Source of the DNA: Tetrapyrgos nigripes
Taxonomy: Eukaryota; Basidiomycota; Agaricomycetes; Agaricales; Campanellaceae
Direction of reading: 5' to 3'
Assembly: GCA_013368315.1 (NCBI GenBank)
Contig: JAACJM010000145.1
Span: 62,001-126,000, forward strand
Length of the DNA: 64,000 nucleotides
The translations under genes were made by a program, and so were the position numbers. Each line of letters opens with the position of its first letter. Position 1 is the first letter of the stretch. Below are positions 38,010-48,030 of the stretch, piece by piece. A model generated the notes under the pieces. It saw only the letters and a program-made list of their open reading frames with translations, did not search any database and was not told where the DNA came from.

Positions 38010-39922
38010 GATGGTACAGGTCCAAAAAAGCGATAATCGTTTTCATTAAATTCTTTACCCCACAGAGACTTTCCACGTGACCGGAATTGCATTGCCCCGC
38101 GCGGCATCCTCCACACGGCTTTACCTCGCAACAATCTGCCTGAGCTTGGTCCACATCCACGTCATTCATCCGGAACAATATCTTGATGCACCCCATAACC
38201 TTGACCAGAGGACACCATATAATATCATACCGGGCCTATAGGGTCCTAAAAATCACAAGGGAACTGTACATGTGCGCAGGGTTATGTCGATCTTGATCAG
38301 GAACACCGGACTGTCGAGACCTTCAAAGAAGCCTCGATATTTCATGCTCCTTCGAAGAATCATATGCACGGCTATAGACGCATCGAGATACTTCTCGCAA
38401 TGAGCAAGTTGTGCCATGAACAAGTCAATGAGATAAAGCAAGCGTAACGGTGTAGGTAAGATGGTACCTAGTATACATCATAGTACTCCAGGTCTTCCTA
38501 GGCTCTTCTGAAATTCCGTATATCCAATGTCACCACCCCGGACGCCGCAGACCCGCAGACTCCTCTGATTGCGAGGATTTGAAAATTCAAGCTTCGAGTC
38601 TCAACAGGTCTCAACTTTGTCCCGACTTCTCCTCTTCCTCCCGCACCGGTTCTGGGAAGCATGGGGCGCCACGTCGCTGAGAAGCATTACGCACACATTG
38701 CAATTGGTCTTCTCCATCGGAGCCGCTCTAGGTTGCTCCTTGTTTCTCTCTATCGAACATGGGCTGTATTGGATATGTTCGGCGGCGAACGTGTGTGAAA
38801 GAGGTGCAAAGGTACTATGTACATCAGAGAGTTCTATCAGGAGGGTATATGGGCCTTGGAAATGGTGGGAACTCTGAACAATGGATTCAAACGTTCTGCA
38901 AGATGTTTGTGCTATACGCGGATAAAAAGAAGTTAAAACTTCCTAGAACGTACCCCGGCCCGCTTCTATACCCTATCGCGGACATAAACCTCTGAGACAT
39001 AAATTCTGAGATTTCTTCAAGCTATTTGCTATGCGTTCATCTGGACTCAATCTGGACTCGAATACGGTCAAATTAGATGAATAGATAGGCCTAGGCGAGA
39101 CTAGCTTTCATGTGCTTTTCATTCAATTGTTTCCCCGCTACATAGCAAAGCGGAGATAGGGCTAGAAGAGTAGAATTGATGGAAAGACGGCATTATTGAG
39201 GCCCACTATCTATCTATCTATCCCACTTATAGTAGGTCATAATGTACACAGAGCTTGAAGGAAATCACGAGAGCGGACCGATAGGCCAGTAAAAATCAAA
39301 ATCAGAGAAACTGGCCATGAGCAACTTGAATCCTCAGTTTAATCTTCTTGTCCAGCTATAATGAATGTAAGTACTACGCCAGGAATGCAAGTCAGTAATT
39401 GACGCAATCTGTACCGGATATTCGTGCCATGCATAGGAGCCTACAGTCAACATCGTTCGATCTGCCATCTGAAATCAAAGATGTTATGCCTGCTCAAAAA
39501 ATTTGATGTCTTTATCTTGCAGCATGGCCAAGAACGTCATCGTTTGTCCTTTCCGGTGGATCCGGAGACTTCAAGCTCACCCCTCAATGCTCGACTCAAG
39601 CCAAACTCAGGCTCCAAAGCTTGTCCTACCAGCGTTATAGCGCTTTACGTGACGCCCTTGTGACGCTCTTTGGAAAATTTTGTAGAGAAAACGCGCGAAT
39701 AGGAGGTACACGGTGATCGGAGCTATAATCTAAGCTTGTGTGGCGTTCTCCGAACGATGACGTCCTATCGACGTCACAGAGCACCAAAAGTCCCTCCCTT
39801 AACTATAAGAGCTTGGAGTCAAGCATCGTCTCCTTTCTAACCTTCGCTTTCCTCCCCAACAACACAGAACACTCTTGAAATCTAAATTCCCCAAACAAAT
39901 CTAATCTCATCGATATCTCAGA
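38010..39922. other. Intergenic region, probable promoter space
   Basis: It divides the divergent CreA-like gene and small-protein gene. A plus-strand frame at 38,569-38,877 is open for 102 codons with one hydrophobic stretch but has no homology I recognise. A TATA-like ACTATAAGA lies near 39,801, about 120 bp upstream of the small-protein ATG. Confidence 0.4.
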
Positions 39923-40510
39923 ATGTCTACCCAACAAACTCCACCAACCTCCGAAGGCGTTCGTATGCCCTCTGAAGTCGTTCAGCCTACGAGGAGTACG
40001 ACTCAGCCTCAACAAGGTGCGTCTTTTTTTGATTTGTCTAGGAAGGGTTGATGTTTAATAGGTTGGTGTGGTGTAGGCGCTACCCAGCCAGATAGTGGAC
40101 ACGCCATACATACTGAGCCTGATGGTACAAGGGTTGTAGAGGTTCCAGGTCCTCAAGTGCCTTTTAAAGAGCAGGTAGTTGGTGCGTTGAGGAAACCTTT
40201 CCGGGGCAGGACGTGTACTGACTACTGAGATTTATGCTGTACTACAGGATACGCTAAGAAAACCCGGGGAACTGTGAGTCTGTCTGTTTGACCTTGGAAT
40301 CATCGTTATAGGGTCTCTGATGTACATATGCGTTTCCCGCTCTTTAGCTATTGGGTAACGTACGTCATATTTCATCCATCCTGCACCTGAACATCCTCCA
40401 TCTCACTGCATTCATTCTTTCCATCCTATGTACAGCACGAAACGAAGGAACATGGTGAAGCCATCCTGGAAGGAAAGGCATCTATCAGCACGCCTCCTGC
40501 CCACGACTAA
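39923..40510 (+). CDS. Small hydrophilic protein of about 103 aa with a 12-nt micro-exon
   Basis: Exons: 39923-40016, 40077-40181, 40248-40273, 40348-40359 (12 nt, encoding LLGN) and 40436-40510, adding up to 104 codons including the stop. The short third and fourth exons are forced by frame: only with both does the protein read VPFKEQVVGYAKKTRGTLL then HETKEHGEAILEGK. The N-terminal half is Ser/Thr/Pro/Gln-rich and disordered-looking. Similar small proteins with a FKEQV..AKKTRG.. pattern occur in other mushrooms in my memory, function unknown. No signal peptide or membrane segment. Confidence 0.7.
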
Positions 40511-41704
40511 ATCGAGTAGCGATATGTATTTCCATCACGACGCGACGATAATCTGGAGAAGAGGAACTGTACAATTACATGTAATCTAAGATGTGTTCTA
40601 ATTGCCATCATACTCCGAGCATGCAGCCTCCAGCGGCGTCAACTACTTGAACTCAGCACGAATTCTCTAAGCTCTAAGCCTCTCAGGTCCACGTAAGTAG
40701 TACGTCGAAAAGTAACAAAATAACCAGCTCGACACGAGAGGTTGAAAACATCGTGGTTAAGAGGAATCGGAGACATGATGAACTGATCTAGTGAGAGTTC
40801 GCAAACGCAAAATGAAGTATTCCCACGCATCCCCTATTCATCTTACAATCTGAAGTTACACATATCTTAGCTTAGCTCGTTACAAGAGAAACCTCCAAAA
40901 CCATCTGCGCCCCTGCTTTCTCCTTCCCTCTCATCATAGGTTTGATCGTTACCACCAACATGATAAAAGTCAAGCTTACTAACTCCCGCCACTTCTTTGA
41001 AAACGAAACGTTAAAACTCGAATGTCGATTTGCAAGCAGTGGCACGATCTGCAACTACTTATTTAGTATAGGTTCATGCGACGATGCGGGGCCGGCCATC
41101 GTGAAACACGACCGTCCCAAGCAAACCTTAGGCTTTGGCCTGACCAGAATAATATAATTAATCATCAGCTCAGCTCCAGTACTTTGTAGAAATATCATAG
41201 CCTTAGCCTAGGAGTAAGCTAAGCATATTACGCACCTATCCCCAAACGTTAACAAATGCCCTTGCGCATGAATCAGCTCTATTGTTTCGGGCAGTCGGCC
41301 TGATACGAGCCAACGAGCCAACGATCTAGATCAAAAACAGCGGCGCTGTTTCCCCAAATTTTGTCTTTTAATATCGATGCCATCGCGGACCGGAATGTCG
41401 ATGAGAGTCCCTGCTTTTGACTGGTACATATAGTATAGGTGCCTGTGTCCGACGGTGGCGAGACCCGTCCCGATGCAGGGTCATATGGTTTTGAGGGACG
41501 TTTGGAGAGGAATAATGTAGTCTTTTGCTGCCTAATTAGAGTATGTAGCATGGCCTTGGACTCTTGGTATAAAAAGTGTCAGGACTACAGCGGCGGTCCG
41601 AGGAGAAAACGCTCACAGCACGATTTATAGCAGTTAATTTTAAGACCGGTTTTGTCTTTATGGTTTCACGAGTGACAGCATCGAGCTAAGGTAACAGACT
41701 AGTG
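40511..41704. other. No gene recognised
   Basis: Short frames on both strands lack motifs. This lies between the small-protein gene and the P450 fragment. Confidence 0.4.
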
Positions 41705-43220
41705 TTTGCCGCGTAATAGATTTCTCCTCCTCCTCCAAGATCGTCGGGGGTTGGCTTTCTGCCGGTCTTGATTTCATATTTATTCAGCTCTTCTCGTAGC
41801 TTGCTTTGCATCTCCGGATGTTTGGCTAGCTCGTAGTATGGACAATCCTGTAATTGATAGGTAGTTAGTAAGTACATACATACGTAGATGTGACTGCGCA
41901 TGCTAGCTTGAAGACTTACGCAACGACATTCACCGTCGTTTCAGAGCCTGCAAAGATGATTCCGACTATCTGAAGAGAACCCGAAGTAAGTTCGATGTTT
42001 ACAGAACACATGCAGACAAACTTCGCACTTGAGCTATTGCACTACATCCTCTGGGACGTTCTCTTTCGCTAAGTGACATTATCTCATAATTAATCAGATA
42101 TGTAACACCGACTCGGACATACCAAGTGCACTCAACAACTTTGCGTGCATAATGTATCCCATTTCCGTATCCAACGCTTTCATGTCCAGACCATACTTCT
42201 CTCGCAACGACTCCCAAATGAAGTGCGAAAGTTATGGCATCAAGTTTTCATTGAAGACCTCAGTTTCAGAATAGAGAAGGAAACATTTCGGCCAAGGCAC
42301 CAAGTGAAAGATCGACTCTTCCTTTAGGAGGTGAGTGGATGATTTTGTGAAGAAGGGCAGTTTATCGTTGCCTGAAGTGGTGAGGTCGTGCGAGAGCATT
42401 GTCGTGGCAATTGCGTCTAATCTGGATATGATTATTTGAGACCAAGTCGCATGTTAGTTCAGTGGCAGCAATATGAATATAAGGAATGACCGCACGCAAG
42501 TTGATGAATGTCTTTGTTGATATCAAAAACCACGTTAGGCTCAGCCTCGAGTAAAGACTCCCAACGGCTGATGAGCTATGAATATTTGAGTCAAACTTCG
42601 GATCCGGAGAGCGAGCCACAGGAAGGGGAAACAAATACTCTTTCAGTGAGTTCTAAGAATACATGCGAGATCTCTTGAACAGAAGAATTTCTGGAAAGAT
42701 TAACATGATTACTCCCTATTACGTTCAAATAGCAAAAGCTTCACGCACGAGAAAGGCCCGGGCCCACTGCCAAAGTATCTTCGCATTCTCCGATGTTCTT
42801 CCTCTATCATGACATGTCGACTCACGGACATGTCACGGCGATATCAGACACTCAGAGTCAAGGAACGCGAGATATGATGCTGAGGCTTACGAAGAATTCG
42901 AGAGCCGTTCGAGAACCAGTATTTCTTTCGAAGGCTTTCCGTGTAGAACATGGTGCAACCCCTTTGGATCGCCTGCTATGAAGTTGCTGTAATGGCTCCA
43001 GTCACTAGTAGTTGTCAGCGCCATGAATGATGACGTACGTCAAAAGGACCTCTGAGCTGATAAGTCGGGCCATAGAGACACTGCCAGACGTTGTAACAGG
43101 GGTACGAGAGATGTCCAAGGCATGACCAAAGACAATACTTGGGATTGGAGGACCTGGCAGTTGCACATCGTTCTGACCGGTTGAACTGCGAACATTCTTC
43201 CCAAAGATCATCCACAGCAA
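41705..43220 (-). pseudogene. Cytochrome P450 fragment, broken
   Basis: The N-terminal proline-rich hinge reads LPGPPIPSIVFGHALDIS (about 43,160-43,110), followed in another frame by YGPTYQLRGPFDV. Scattered pieces continue downward with frame changes and no continuous exon set. The best piece is YYELAKHPEMQSKLREEL with KTGRKPTPDDL (41,850-41,740), the region following helix I. The expected continuation (helix J', ExxR, heme Cys) is absent: directly after PDDL comes the dispersed-repeat motif at 41,708-41,739. The fragment therefore lacks the heme-binding half and cannot be active. P450s of this group oxidise small molecules in secondary metabolism. Confidence 0.7.
41708..41739 (-). repeat. 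Dispersed repeat motif, copy 2, at the end of the P450 fragment
   Basis: Minus-strand GGAGGAGGAG then AAATCTATTACGCGGC, identical over this stretch to the copy at 56.9 kb. It interrupts the P450 just after PDDL. Confidence 0.6.
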
Positions 43221-43640
43221 AACCAGAATGGTCAGGAAAGAGAAAACTCAGTAGAAGAGAAAACTTCGTAGAGCATAGGACGGTAAAGGAGGGACCACAG
43301 CGCCCAGCCCGGTTAGGCGGCGCCTTTCTAGGTCACTAGGGGCAGGGGTATTGCTAACATAGCACTTGTATCAGGCGTACTGTGAGCGAGATTAACTACT
43401 CCGCATCTCTTAAACAACTCTCCGAGATATCCTTGCCTCATTCATGCCTTGGATTCGGAACCGACACGGAAGTTGGGGGAGACCCTTTCCGTCTTTGAGC
43501 ATGGCTTGAGTTGTGCTTCATCTGAAGAGAGCATTTCGTTGTGTGTTGGATTCTCCAAAATGTTGTTAGTGTCACGCACCAGAGGTGAGAGCTTGTAAGA
43601 TTCTAGGGCGGGAGTCTTTTATCAAAGGGACGTTCCTAAC
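43221..43640. other. Intergenic, left flank of the two-gene element
   Basis: No coding signal. The last bases before the element are cgttcctaac; no matching target duplication is seen at the right flank. Confidence 0.4.
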
Positions 43641-43667
43641 GCGTCTACATCAGTAAAAATACAAGTC
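43641..43667 (+). repeat. Left terminal inverted repeat of the two-gene element
   Basis: It begins GCGTCTACATCAGTAAAAAT. It pairs with 47465-47491 with one mismatch at position 14 (T against C). Confidence 0.85.
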
Positions 43668-44032
43668 ATCTTTTTTGAACTTTTTCCCCCTTTTTTCGAC
43701 TTTTTGCGACTGCCCTGATGACTTTCAAAAGGCAAGTCCAATCGCTTATGGAAGTGAAATAAAAGTCAAACCGGCTTCCGGAAAGTCCATTAAACTCTCG
43801 AAAAAGCGATGTAATAGTAATGGAAAAGTAATGTAAAAGTGTCTTCTAGAGCTACGATGGATGTCGGAAAAGTGGGTGCCCTTCGCATACCAGGGGCTGC
43901 GGCTGAAAGCGGCCTGTGTAATGAGCTTGACAACACTGCTCAGAGCATTTCGGCCATTCTGGGAGTTAAGAATCAGTAAACTGAGTACTGTATAGTATCT
44001 CAGAAGCTACGCACCGTTTAAACACGACAGGC

Positions 44033-46731
44033 TCAGAACTCGGAAGTGACAGCCTTCAGCTGCATACTTCCCTCATCTTGCTCCTCTTCGTCTTCCTCTT
44101 CGTCTCCCTCTTCCTCGTCCTCACCACTAATATTACCAAGACCCTCGCCATCCGCTGAATTCATGACGACGTCGTCAATGATGTCATTCCTAGCGCTTGT
44201 GCCTGTAGACGTAGTGACCTCTCCCTGTGAGGTACCGTCTATACTCCCTTCCACGGTTGCCCCAGTGCCAGCGATGTCAGCGGCGTCGATTTCGGTCTTT
44301 CCAGATGCCTTGGATTGAGCGAGCTGCCTAAAAATTCCTCCGGGTCCACTTCAGGCATCATCCAATCCTCCGGATCCACTCGTTTTTGTTGCACTGGTGC
44401 GTATCCTTCAGAACCACCACGACGGGCAGCTATATATGACTGAGCGGTGGCTAAGATCCGCTTCCACTGAGTGTCGCTGACCCGGGGGGTGTTCTTGACC
44501 TGGTTGAATTCAAATAGTTCGTGGAGTTCTGTGGTTGTCTTGATGTTGATAGTGCGGCCTTGCGTTTGGATTATTCGGTCACCCCACGCTCGTTCAGAGA
44601 AATGACCGTTGTTGCCCATAGGTTTGATGAAGACACCAGTCTTGTAGAACTCCAGAGCACGGAGAACCTAGTAAAAGGAATGGTATGCATGGGACAATAT
44701 GAGAATTAACTGACACGCACTGCGAGAATAGAGAGAACCAGAGCGCCGGTAGGCTTCATTTCTTGTCGAAGATCCTTTGGGACTTGTCGGATTGCTTTGA
44801 GATGCTCGGCAAATGTACGTGCTATCAATTCGGACTGGAAAGTGCCCTGCGAAACGATGTAAGGCGTATTAGCAATGCGGTATAAAATGTATCATGAAGT
44901 AATCACGCACCGCGTATTGCATTGCACCGTTGACTTCACCGGAGTGAAGAAAGTAAAAGGCTCTGGATTTTGGGTTGCCTTGTAGTTGCGTCTCCACGTA
45001 GGCTTTCTTGTCCTCGGCGGTTTCGAGCTGTTCCCGAGTAAAAATGTCGTCCAGCACATTGATGGCGGTCGTTCCAAACTTGCTGCGCCAGCTATTGATC
45101 CGATCATTGGTCTACACCAGGGACAGGTCAATAGTGATGAACGGATGATGGGGCCAGAAGAAATTGACATCCAGTGACGCACCAGGACTTCAAGCAAACG
45201 CTTTGGGCCATTGAGCTGGTCCCAGGCATTCTTAACCTCATCAGAAGTAGTGGTCTCCCAAAGATCAGAATACTCTTGTGCTTCCAGACCTGTCCATGCT
45301 TTCAGACATCCTACGAAATCAAGCACCGAGGGGATAAAATGATCAGTGAAAGCTTTCTGGACTTTGTCTGGGAAGGCATTCAGGGTGATTGTTTTCTTTG
45401 TCTTATCCGGAGACACGAAGCCAGAGACTGATGTAGTCTCCTCGATCTTGACCAAAACGTGAGCCTATAAAGATATTAATACTAGTTTTACGAATAAACA
45501 GAGAACAGAACCTTGACGACAGCGGCAACCGCTTCCGCTTCCGTATCCTTACTTCCTGCAGTACCTAGTTCTTTCCTTTCCTCCATATCATTCTCTTCCC
45601 CTACTAGCCCTCCAAACTTGTACTCGTCATCCTCTTGAACTGCATGGGCAACAGTGGCAATAGGTGCTATGCTGGCACCAACTTGAGAACTTGGCTCTGA
45701 GGTAATCCGCTTTGGAGTGTTGATTTTGGATGCATTCGCTTGGAGCCAATCAGCACGGAGCCCACCAACATTGGCCTTCGGCTTCTTTTTGGCAGGCTCA
45801 GGTGTAGGAGTTGGGCTAGAGGCAACGAGATGATAGAAAACGGGAGAGACGCCGTCAGAGTGCAATTCAGTGACAAGTATGTACTTACATCAATGCGGGT
45901 TCCGGATTTTGACGTTTCTCGTTGATAGTCTCACGCAAAGCGGTTTTGCTCTTGACCGCCAGTTTCTTTTTGCGCGGTTGTCCCTCATCTGAGTCATCGC
46001 TCTCGTTGTCAGAGCCATCCAATTCGAACTTCTCATTGCCAGAGTCGTCCAACTCGGAACTCTCTTCTACAACTGGTCCTTCAGCGTCCCTGGCTTCGGA
46101 TGGAGTTTGAGACTCTGCGTATGTGTGTACAATGGTAAGTGCAAAATGCTAGTAATCACCATCGAGACTTACTCTTGCTTTCTCACTTGCGTTTTCCTGC
46201 CTTGTTAGCAGCAGCCTCTACAGGCTTTCCTGAACAATCTTGTTTGGTATCAGAGTCTTGGAGCGACAGACATTAGGTGAGTTGTTCTGGTACAATAAAA
46301 CTGTTTCGTTACTTACCCGCTGGCACCTTCTTCAGATTAACCCTTGGTTTCTTCACTGCTTTGCTGGTTATGGGGTGGTTCGCTGTCCGCGCTGCCTCTT
46401 CCTCTTGAAGCTGCATTGTGTCTTCAAGCAACGCAGTTTTCTCGATGGCATTCTGTTGTTTCGTGGTCCTCTCGTCTTTTTTCTTTTGCTTCGCCTTCTT
46501 CTCGGCCTGGACAACTTCATGAGGACGCCTTGGAGCTGGCATATCTGGTTTGGCAGGATGAGCATCTCGTTGGCCACGCAGTGTCATGCCGTTATGAACT
46601 GGTCCTTGAACAATCCCAGTTTTCTCAACAGGCAAGGTTGGGCTATGATTGGGTGCTTTTGGTGGGGGAGTAGCAGCTGGAGAAGCTGTCATTTGGGTTC
46701 GTCGGGCTGAAGGTCGTGCTGGCGTTGTCAT
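44033..46731 (-). CDS. Large protein of the two-gene element, Agaricomycete-type, unknown function
   Basis: It starts at 46731 (MTTPARPSARRTQMTASPA). The N-terminal third is basic and Lys/Pro-rich with KKAKQKKKDERTTKQQNA, then acidic/Ser-rich (ELDDSGNEKFELDGSDNES). The conserved half includes VSGFVSPDKTKKTITLNAFP, KVQKAFTDHFIPSVLDFVG, INVLDDIFTREQLETAEDKK, AYVETQLQGNPKSRAFYFL, LIARTFAEHLKAIRQVPKDL and ALVLSILAVRVLRALEFYKTG, followed by VSDTQWKRILATAQSYIAA and an acidic tail ending LKAVTSEF. I recall similar proteins in many mushroom genomes, usually repeated, but know no function or catalytic motif. Several short introns are present. Near 44,335 the frame slips by one base in a T run (EEFLG against LAQSKASGKTEI), so this copy may be damaged. 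Confidence 0.6.
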
Positions 46732-46763
46732 GATGGTTCTTGTGGACTCGGGGTAATGTTAAT

Positions 46764-47262
46764 GACCCATACCCAGTTTCTGATGCCGCTCCTCAGGTTG
46801 GGTCACAACAGTCCGAGTCTTAGTCAACAGCTGGCAGAATTTCACCGCCTGACTCCCAGTCCAATTCACTCTTCCACTCCAAAATTGCATATTCCTGAAT
46901 ACATGCCAAAGCCGAAAAATACTCTCGCGTGTGTCTCAGAATTGTGTTGGCTATGATCTTTGACACTGACACTTTCATTTGCAGGCCGTCAAGACGACAC
47001 AACTCAGAGACAGAATCTGAAACAGAGTCTGAGAGCGAGAGTGAGCCGTTAGCTGTAGGATGCCATAAATGGGATGCGGAAAAGAGGGAGCTGGAGATTG
47101 TCATGCGAGAGTGCTATCTCAGAACGAGATGCAGCTCGGGAAGCCTCTCGTGAGCTTGAAGCGAAACTCCTAAAGTGTCAACGTCGCGTGAAGAGGCTGG
47201 AACAGCAGTTGGAGGATTATTGTGAATTTTTCAATCTGGGCAGAAAATTGATGTCGGCGTAA
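46764..47262 (+). pseudogene. Small coiled-coil protein of the two-gene element, divergent partner, apparently broken
   Basis: In one frame the stretch reads DPYPVSDAAPQVGSQQSES, then a TAG (46821-46823), STAGRISPPDSQSNSLFHSK, then a TGA (46896-46898), then MIFDTDTFICRPSRRHNSET and an ESETESESESEPL run. The frame continues through WDAEKRELEIVMRE; across a change near 47,110 it reads SAISERDAAREASRELEAKL with KRLEQQLEDYCEFFNLGRK, a predicted coiled coil, ending at 47,262. The gene points away from the large protein gene; about 30 bp separates the two 5' ends. The start codon is not clear. Both stops fit C-to-T changes (CAG to TAG, CGA to TGA). Confidence 0.45.
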
Positions 47263-47464
47263 TAAGTTCATGTATGTAAAAGTCATCAGAAGTAGCATGG
47301 GTAACAAAAAGTCTTCCAGTAAGTAGAAAGTCCCAAAAAAGTCCTTTGGTAAGTCAAAACCCAAAAAAAAGTACTCCCAAAAAAGTCTGAAAAAAGACCT
47401 CTCCTGAAAAAGGTACGAACAGTGGCGATAAGACTCGAAAAAGTCTCTTAAGTCCGGAAAAGTC

Positions 47465-47491
47465 GACTTGTATTTTTGCTGATGTAGACGC
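47465..47491 (-). repeat. Right terminal inverted repeat of the two-gene element
   Basis: Reverse complement of the left terminal repeat with one mismatch. Confidence 0.85.
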
Positions 47492-48030
47492 TCAATATCC
47501 GGCGGCGTTTCCGCTTTTCCCAGGAGGTCACATTTTCAACCATTGCATGTCTCCGGCTGACTGAACTCGTTATTTCTGTCTCTTACCCTCTACAATACGA
47601 ACTTGGCAGGTTTCTCAGTGAGTTGCAGTTCCTACTCGATGTTTCTAGAAAATTCTCTGTCATTCTGCTTGAAACAGCCAACTGATGCGGACTTGACTTC
47701 TTTCTTCTGTCTTTCAGCGGTTGAACCAGAAAAAAGTAATTCCTGATCACGGATAATCAACTCAAGTTTTTTTACGACCCCGGGTTTTCATTTGTTGTTT
47801 CACGCGTCGAAGAAAGAGAAGGTTGGAGCTAATTTATAGGTGAGCAGCAGCACTTATTACACGTTGTGAAGTCATGGTCGTTTCTAATCCGGACTTTGTC
47901 TATCTCTATCTATCTGCTGGCAGATTTCTTGCCCTCTGTATACCATAATCCCATAGACCGCTCTTCAAATCGCTTATATCCCACCCTCATCTCACAAACC
48001 TCTCATCAAATCAGACTTTGGTTCAGTTTA
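47492..48030. other. Intergenic, promoter space of the NADAR gene
   Basis: No gene seen. It lies between the right end of the two-gene element and the NADAR start; tracts of CTAT and CT-rich sequence lie at 47,890-48,020. Confidence 0.4.

Larger units (their letters stand above)
43641..47491. mobile_element. 3.85-kb inverted-repeat element with two divergent genes and no recognisable transposase
   Basis: A 27-bp inverted repeat beginning GCGTCTACATCAG bounds the segment (43641-43667 and 47465-47491, one mismatch). Both ends carry several AAAGTC/GACTTT words within about 230 bp, the kind of repeated subterminal motif a transposase might bind. Inside are a large minus-strand gene (44,033-46,731) and a small plus-strand gene (to 47,262), reading away from each other. 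Neither shows a known catalytic DDE or helicase motif. No clear target duplication is visible (left flank ttcctaac, right flank tcaatatc). It could be a non-autonomous or poorly known DNA transposon; alternatively the ends may be part of a larger composite structure. Confidence 0.7.

Noticed and set aside
38569..38877. 102-codon plus-strand frame upstream of the small-protein gene
   Set aside because: Single hydrophobic stretch, no promoter or splice context and no homology.
46240..46710. Plus-strand frame of 156 codons opposite the element's large protein
   Set aside because: It is the antisense shadow of a Lys/Ala-rich coding region on the minus strand.
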